A DNA stretch of 19,137 bases from an uncultured Lachnospiraceae bacterium (lineage in GTDB: Bacteria; Bacillota; Clostridia; Lachnospirales; Lachnospiraceae): positions 10,698 to 29,834 of the forward strand of contig CAJUTD010000015.1 in the NCBI GenBank assembly GCA_910589635.1, given 5' to 3'. Below, piece by piece: positions 15,463 through 19,137 of the stretch. How positions within the stretch are numbered: the first letter of the stretch is position 1; every line of letters begins with the position of its first letter. The translations under genes were made by a program, and so were the position numbers. The notes under the pieces are model-generated. The model searched no databases. It had not been told where the DNA came from and worked only from the letters and a program-made list of their open reading frames with translations.

Positions 15463-15540
15463 ATGTTTGATTATATGGTGGCACATGATGCCGCTGAAAA
15501 GCCCATTGATGCCAGAAAGAAACAGAGGAGAGATGAATAA
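15463..15540 (+). pseudogene. 25-codon ORF, probable internally deleted helix-turn-helix gene
   Basis: A short ORF with a usable ribosome site (AGAGGG 15452-15457, 5 nt before the ATG) ends two bases before the response regulator ATG. It begins MFDYMVAHDAAEK and ends EKPIDARKKQRRDE. The first part resembles the start of small HTH proteins (..DYMTVxEAAEKWG..), and the second their usual ending (..IPxDAEKPxDARK..). The central HTH is missing, as if deleted between two AEK-encoding repeats. If translated it could couple expression to the regulator gene as a leader peptide. Confidence 0.4.
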
Positions 15541-15542
15541 CC

Positions 15543-16217
15543 ATGTCAAAAATTTTAATCGTGGAAGATGATAAAGAAATCAATGCGCTTTTAAGTAATG
15601 TCGTACAATCAAATGACTATAGGGCAGACACCTCGTTTGATGGTTTTAGCGGATTGCAAATGGCATTAGAAAAAGATTATGGTTTAATTTTATTGGATTT
15701 AATGCTCCCTTACAAAACAGGAGAAGAATTCATACGTCAGCTTCGTGTCAAGAAAAATACGCCAGTAATTATTTTATCGGCAAAGGATACAACATATAAC
15801 AAAATTGAGTTGCTGCGTTTGGGTGCGGATGATTACATAACAAAACCATTTGACATTGATGAAGTGTTATTGAGAATGGAAGCTGTTTTAAGAAGAACAG
15901 AACATTTAAATGCAAATGGTTCAGTGCTTGCCTATCGGGATATCCGAGTTTATTTGGATTCAAAACGAATTTTCCTGAAAAATATGGAACTTGAATGTAC
16001 AGCAATGGAATATGCAATCTTGGAACTTTTATTACGCAATCCAACAAAAATCTTTTCAAAAAGAAATCTTTTTGAGAGTGTAACGGGTGAGGATTATATG
16101 GTCGATGAAAATACGATAAATGTTCATATCAGTAATATCAGAAAGAAGCTGAAGAATATTACATCAGAGCAATATATTGAAACAGTGTATGGCATGGGCT
16201 ATCGGTTGATAACTTAA
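15543..16217 (+). CDS. OmpR/PhoB-family response regulator
   Basis: 224 residues. The receiver domain (1-about 115) has the acidic pair in VEDD (D9, D10), phospho-acceptor D52 (LLDLMLP), S79 (VIILSAKD) and K101 (ITKPFD), all intact. A C-terminal winged helix (about 128-224) includes ECTAMEYAILELLL, the recognition-helix region NTINVHISNIRKKL and GMGYRLIT. The expected partner is the histidine kinase three genes downstream, and the likely target is the promoter of the adjacent ABC transporter genes. The ribosome site GAGGAG (15525-15530) is 12 nt from the ATG, longer than ideal, which fits translational coupling to the small ORF ending at 15540. It opens the RR / ATPase / permease / kinase cassette, an arrangement typical of resistance or immunity to peptide antibiotics. 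Confidence 0.93.
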   Translation: MSKILIVEDDKEINALLSNVVQSNDYRADTSFDGFSGLQMALEKDYGLILLDLMLPYKTGEEFIRQLRVKKNTPVIILSAKDTTYNKIELLRLGADDYITKPFDIDEVLLRMEAVLRRTEHLNANGSVLAYRDIRVYLDSKRIFLKNMELECTAMEYAILELLLRNPTKIFSKRNLFESVTGEDYMVDENTINVHISNIRKKLKNITSEQYIETVYGMGYRLIT

Positions 16218-16257
16218 GATTTTCTTTAGATTTGCTTAAAGATTCCATTAGTATATT
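16214..16257 (+). promoter_or_regulatory. Tandem 11-bp repeats and promoter before the ABC transporter genes
   Basis: Three consecutive 11-bp near-repeats run TTAAGATTTTC (16214-16224), TTTAGATTTGC (16225-16235) and TTAAAGATTCC (16236-16246), starting within the stop region of the response regulator gene. Helical phasing of AGATT boxes is typical of OmpR-type regulator binding. TATATT at 16252-16257 is a possible -10 with the repeats in place of a -35, as in activator-dependent promoters; TATGAT at 16262-16267 is an alternative -10. The regulator encoded next door is the obvious candidate binder. Confidence 0.5.
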
Positions 16258-16289
16258 ACAATATGATAGGGCTGAAAGGAGGAATTGCC

Positions 16290-17207
16290 ATGGATAATAT
16301 CATTTTGAAAACAGATAATCTATGTAAACGATATGGTAACATTTCTGCCCTTGATAATATAAATATTTCGTTGCAAAAAGGACATATTTATGGCTTTATT
16401 GGAGAGAACGGCGCTGGAAAATCAACGCTGATGAAAGTGCTGACGGGGCTTTGTTTTCCAACTTCCGGGACTATGACAATTTTAGGCGAAAGCAACAAAA
16501 AAGGACATGAGAGAGTACGAAGCCAAATGGGAAGTATGATAGAAACACCTTCTTTACACTTGGAATATACAGTTTATGAAAATGTAAATGTGCAGCGTAT
16601 TCTGTCAAAGAATCCTGATAAAAAAGCTTGTGACAATGCATTGTCATTAGTAGGTTTATCTGATGTGCGAAACATAAAAACAAGGAAACTTTCTATGGGG
16701 ATGAAGCAACGATTGAGTCTGGCGATGGCTCTCATTTCCAAGCCGCAAATACTAATTTTGGATGAACCCATTAATGGTCTTGACCCCAAAAACATTGCAC
16801 AATTTAGGCAGACGGTGAAAAAATTGAATGAGGAAAATGGTATGACTTTTTTTATTTCAAGCCATATCTTATCAGAACTTTACCTTTTGGCAACGGATTA
16901 TATTATTATCCATAAAGGCAAAATTTTGAAATGCATTACGCATGAAGAACTGGAAAAGCAGTGCCGTAAATGCCTGCGTATCAAGATGGACGATGTGCCG
17001 AAGGGCGTCGTTCTTCTTGAAAAGGGGCTGGGTACAAAGGATTTCAAGGTGGCAGCTGATAATACGGTATATCTTTTTTCCCATTTGAATGACGTGGAAA
17101 GTGTTGCAAAAGTCCTATCTGATAACCATATTTTGATTACGGAATTATCCTTATCAGAAGATTCATTGGAAAATTATTTTTTCTCTGTGATAGGGGGTAA
17201 AGCGTAA
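16290..17207 (+). CDS. ABC transporter ATP-binding protein (BcrA/lantibiotic-protection type)
   Basis: 305 residues. The nucleotide-binding domain occupies about 1-220 with Walker A GENGAGKST (38-46), signature LSMGMKQRL (134-142), Walker B ILILDEP (154-160), D-loop NGLDP, and switch histidine SSH (H192). The roughly 85-residue C-terminal extension is typical of ATPases that pair with ABC-2 type permeases to expel bacitracin or lantibiotics. ATG at 16290 is used because AGGAGG (16277-16282) lies 7 nt upstream; the in-frame ATG at 16263 is less likely. The stop codon overlaps the start of the permease gene by one base, so the two should be translated together and form one exporter. The substrate is not evident. 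Confidence 0.93.
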   Translation: MDNIILKTDNLCKRYGNISALDNINISLQKGHIYGFIGENGAGKSTLMKVLTGLCFPTSGTMTILGESNKKGHERVRSQMGSMIETPSLHLEYTVYENVNVQRILSKNPDKKACDNALSLVGLSDVRNIKTRKLSMGMKQRLSLAMALISKPQILILDEPINGLDPKNIAQFRQTVKKLNEENGMTFFISSHILSELYLLATDYIIIHKGKILKCITHEELEKQCRKCLRIKMDDVPKGVVLLEKGLGTKDFKVAADNTVYLFSHLNDVESVAKVLSDNHILITELSLSEDSLENYFFSVIGGKA

Positions 17208-17902
17208 TGATAAATCAAATGAAAGCAGAAAATTTCAGACTGTGGAAAAGGAAAGGTAATTTTTTTGTTGCGTTGGCATTGTTTGCCTTAAATTTTATCT
17301 TCGCTTATCAAAAGTGGGCACTGATAAAAGATATGGATGAAATTTTAGCATTAGTAGTAGGAGATGCCTCTTTTCAGATAGTAATTTCCCTATGCGTGGC
17401 GTGGTTTGTCGGTTCGGAATTTAATGAGAGAACCATACAAAACGAATTAAAATTGGGATACAGCCGTAGTTCCGTCTTATTTGTACGCTTTTTATATTCT
17501 GGTTTGCTGGCAGTATTTTTGCACATATCTTTCATTTTAGGAGCTTATGCCGGAGTAGCTTTCAAATATGGAATAGAGCTATCAGGAATAAAGCTGGATA
17601 GCCTTATTTGGCTTTTGGTTGTGCTATTACAGGTTGTCACATCACAAAGTTTTACGCTTTTTATTGTGTTTCTGTTAAAAAGGGCATTGGCCGCAATGGT
17701 AGCTGCCACCTTGTTATCTTTGGTAGCCTGCAATATTTTGAGAAATTTTATGGGTTCGAAGATTTTTACATTATCCTGCTTTTGCCTTGCCCAGAACAAG
17801 GGACAGACGACACTTTTGGCTTCTGCATTGTATGCGATTGCAACGCTTATAATTGTTATGGCTGCAACTTATTTGGTATTCCGTAAAGCAGATATGGGGT
17901 AA
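17207..17902 (+). CDS. ABC-2 type permease of the adjacent ATPase
   Basis: 231 residues with about six predicted membrane segments (roughly 18-36, 55-71, 95-118, 131-157, 160-178 and 203-225). FNERTIQNELKLGYSR between segments 2 and 3 is the cytosolic coupling-helix pattern common in BcrB/LanG-like permeases. The ATG overlaps the ATPase stop (TAATG), and GGGGG lies 8 nt upstream inside that gene. With a single permease of this size, the active exporter is probably a dimer of permeases with two ATPase copies. Role by context: removal of a membrane-active peptide, acting at the cell membrane. Phenylalanine- and leucine-rich and AT-rich, like the rest of the cassette. Confidence 0.88.
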   Translation: MINQMKAENFRLWKRKGNFFVALALFALNFIFAYQKWALIKDMDEILALVVGDASFQIVISLCVAWFVGSEFNERTIQNELKLGYSRSSVLFVRFLYSGLLAVFLHISFILGAYAGVAFKYGIELSGIKLDSLIWLLVVLLQVVTSQSFTLFIVFLLKRALAAMVAATLLSLVACNILRNFMGSKIFTLSCFCLAQNKGQTTLLASALYAIATLIIVMAATYLVFRKADMG

Positions 17903-17917
17903 AGGTGGTATTGGGCA

Positions 17918-18847
17918 ATGGTTTGCATGATAATTATTTTTGGCTTATCCATAGCCGTACTTTTTTTCCTGATAAAACATATTGCATTAAACAAACAAAT
18001 AAAATCCCTCACAAACCAAATACATGATTCCCATCATAACTTTGTCATGGTTGATTTTATTAACCGTAATTTGGAGGAACTAACAATTGCAATCAACGAA
18101 ATAATAGAAGGCAAGGAAAACGCTAAAATTGAAGCTGATAAGAATTATAAACTATTACAGCAATCTATTGCAAATATATCGCATGATATAAGAACCCCCT
18201 TAACCTCTGTGATTGGCTATTTACAGATTGCGATGAAAGATTGTTCCGATGAACAACAGATTTTGAATATGAAAGTGGCATTGGAACGAGCCAGATATTG
18301 TAATCAGTTAATTGACGATTTTTATGAATTGTCCATTGCAGAGGCAAGAGATAAACTTCCGCAGCTTGAAAGGCTAGATATATCTGCCCTGCTTTGTGAG
18401 CAAATACTTGGAAATTATGTAGATTTTGAGTCACATGGATTAAAGCCGAATTTCGCTGAATCAGACAAAAGTGTATGGGTTATAGCTGATAAGGTAATGC
18501 TTATACGTGTTCTGCAAAATTTAATTTCAAACATGTTAAAATATGCGGTGGAAAATGCAGATTTTCATATAGAAGAAAATGATAATCATATGACAAGACT
18601 CACAGTTTCTAATCCAGTCATGCAGGATGATATAGATGCGGAAAAGATTTTTCAAAAATTTTATCAAAAAGACCTGTCAAGAGGAAATTCTGGGAGCGGA
18701 ATAGGGCTGTATCTTTGCCGTTGTTTTGTTGAAAGGATGGGTGGAAACATCAGTGCTGAGTGCAAAGGCGGTATTTTGAAAATTATCGTTTTATTAAAGA
18801 CTGCTAAGAATTGTAATGACGCAAAAAAGGATGTTCAGAAGAAATAA
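17918..18847 (+). CDS. Sensor histidine kinase lacking an extracellular sensor domain
   Basis: 309 residues. One hydrophobic segment (about 2-19) is followed by a basic stretch, a coiled-coil linker and the kinase core. H box ISHDIRTPLTSVIGY (phospho-accepting H89), N box LQNLISNMLKYA (N201, N205), F region FQKFYQKD and G box GSGIGLYLCRCF (259-270) are all present. There is almost no extracytoplasmic sequence, so it cannot bind a ligand outside the membrane by itself. As with intramembrane-sensing kinases it may take its cue from the transporter or from the membrane. It begins 15 nt after the permease and presumably phosphorylates D52 of the regulator at 15543. The ribosome site (AAAGGTGG) is a little distant from the ATG. 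Confidence 0.92.
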   Translation: MVCMIIIFGLSIAVLFFLIKHIALNKQIKSLTNQIHDSHHNFVMVDFINRNLEELTIAINEIIEGKENAKIEADKNYKLLQQSIANISHDIRTPLTSVIGYLQIAMKDCSDEQQILNMKVALERARYCNQLIDDFYELSIAEARDKLPQLERLDISALLCEQILGNYVDFESHGLKPNFAESDKSVWVIADKVMLIRVLQNLISNMLKYAVENADFHIEENDNHMTRLTVSNPVMQDDIDAEKIFQKFYQKDLSRGNSGSGIGLYLCRCFVERMGGNISAECKGGILKIIVLLKTAKNCNDAKKDVQKK

Positions 18848-18859
18848 GGGGGAAAGTTT

Positions 18860-18995
18860 ATGGATAAAACAGATTGGGTATATCGCCCTGTTTGCGGTAG
18901 TAAAACCCGTGACAGAATCAGAGAAGATACTATTTTAAGAAACTATCCGCTCTACTGTCCCAAATTGCAAACAGGAAACATTGATTGAACTTTAA
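18860..18995 (+). pseudogene. Cys-rich KTR-domain protein, frameshifted
   Basis: ATG 18860 follows the kinase stop by 12 nt, with GGGGGAAAG as ribosome site. The peptide starts MDKTDWVYRPVCGSKTRDRI and continues through REDTILRNYPLYCPK, the recognisable pattern of small Cys-rich KTR proteins common in clostridial conjugative elements. Two defects are visible. The first zinc pair is RPVC instead of CPxC. At 18965-18966 an extra T shifts the frame, so the second CPKC is read as CPKL and the frame ends at 18988 (42 residues). Removing one T restores CPKCKQETLIEL with a stop at 18993-18995. It is either a decayed gene or a base-call error. The biochemical role of the family is unknown. Confidence 0.7.
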
Positions 18996-19137
18996 TATAA
19001 CGACAATTTTTATTCAAAATACCCGACAATTTCCCCTTGTTGGATAATATGGCTATTAGCCTTTCGGAGAACTTTTCTTTTGGTAGAAGATGATTTTAAA
19101 CTTAGTCTGCAATCCAATGCATATATAGTGAAACAAT

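Noticed and set aside
18996..19137. Open frame of about 40 codons on the - strand entering from the window end, and a small GGCTATTAGCC hairpin
   Set aside because: No recognisable protein pattern or start; too short to support a gene, and the hairpin has no T tract.
1..19137. CRISPR arrays, tRNA or rRNA genes, complete insertion sequences, integrase genes
   Set aside because: Looked for and not seen: no regularly spaced repeats, cloverleaf candidates, transposase/integrase motifs or flanking target duplications.

Overview
All recognisable genes in this window lie on the + strand. The organism looks like a gut or anaerobic member of the Firmicutes, most likely Lachnospiraceae. Evidence: lysine-rich Big2/Fn3 surface proteins, sigma-A-type promoters with strong AGGAGG ribosome binding sites, a T-box leader driving aspS-gatCAB, and a Cys-rich KTR protein gene of the kind common in clostridial mobile elements. 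This is family recognition by eye; no search was run.

Region 1 (1-2280) holds the damaged 3' end of a Big2-repeat surface protein gene, which runs into an 18-bp-arm palindrome and then a near-consensus promoter. The promoter drives a TtcA-like PP-loop sulfurtransferase gene and a MoeB/ThiF-like adenylyltransferase gene, a plausible sulfur-transfer pair. Region 2 (2281-6953) is one large secreted multidomain glycoside hydrolase: signal peptide, LamG, FIVAR-like helices, a clan GH-A-like catalytic domain, three CBM6/35-like modules, a Big-like domain and Fn3.

Region 3 (6954-12484) is a complete unit for indirect Asn-tRNA (and probably Gln-tRNA) synthesis: promoter, T-box leader with intrinsic terminator, aspS, gatC, gatA, gatB, and a terminal hairpin whose loop contains the gatB stop codon. 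The likely specifier lies in GGAACA, where Glu GAA and Asn AAC codons overlap.

Region 4 (12485-19137) is accessory, AT-rich in most genes, and full of gene relics. It contains a protein with a catalytically dead C5-cytosine methyltransferase fold joined to restriction-endonuclease-like domains, with its C-terminal nuclease part out of frame after a T7 run; a YwqG/DUF1963 gene; a C-terminal scrap resembling RhuM; an apparently internally deleted helix-turn-helix gene; a response regulator / ABC ATPase / permease / histidine kinase cassette of the peptide-antibiotic resistance type, with tandem 11-bp repeats as a likely operator before the ABC genes; and a frameshifted Cys-rich KTR gene.

The most unusual element is the pseudo-methyltransferase/nuclease fusion at 12667-14342. 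The best regulatory feature is the T-box with overlapping Asn/Glu codons.
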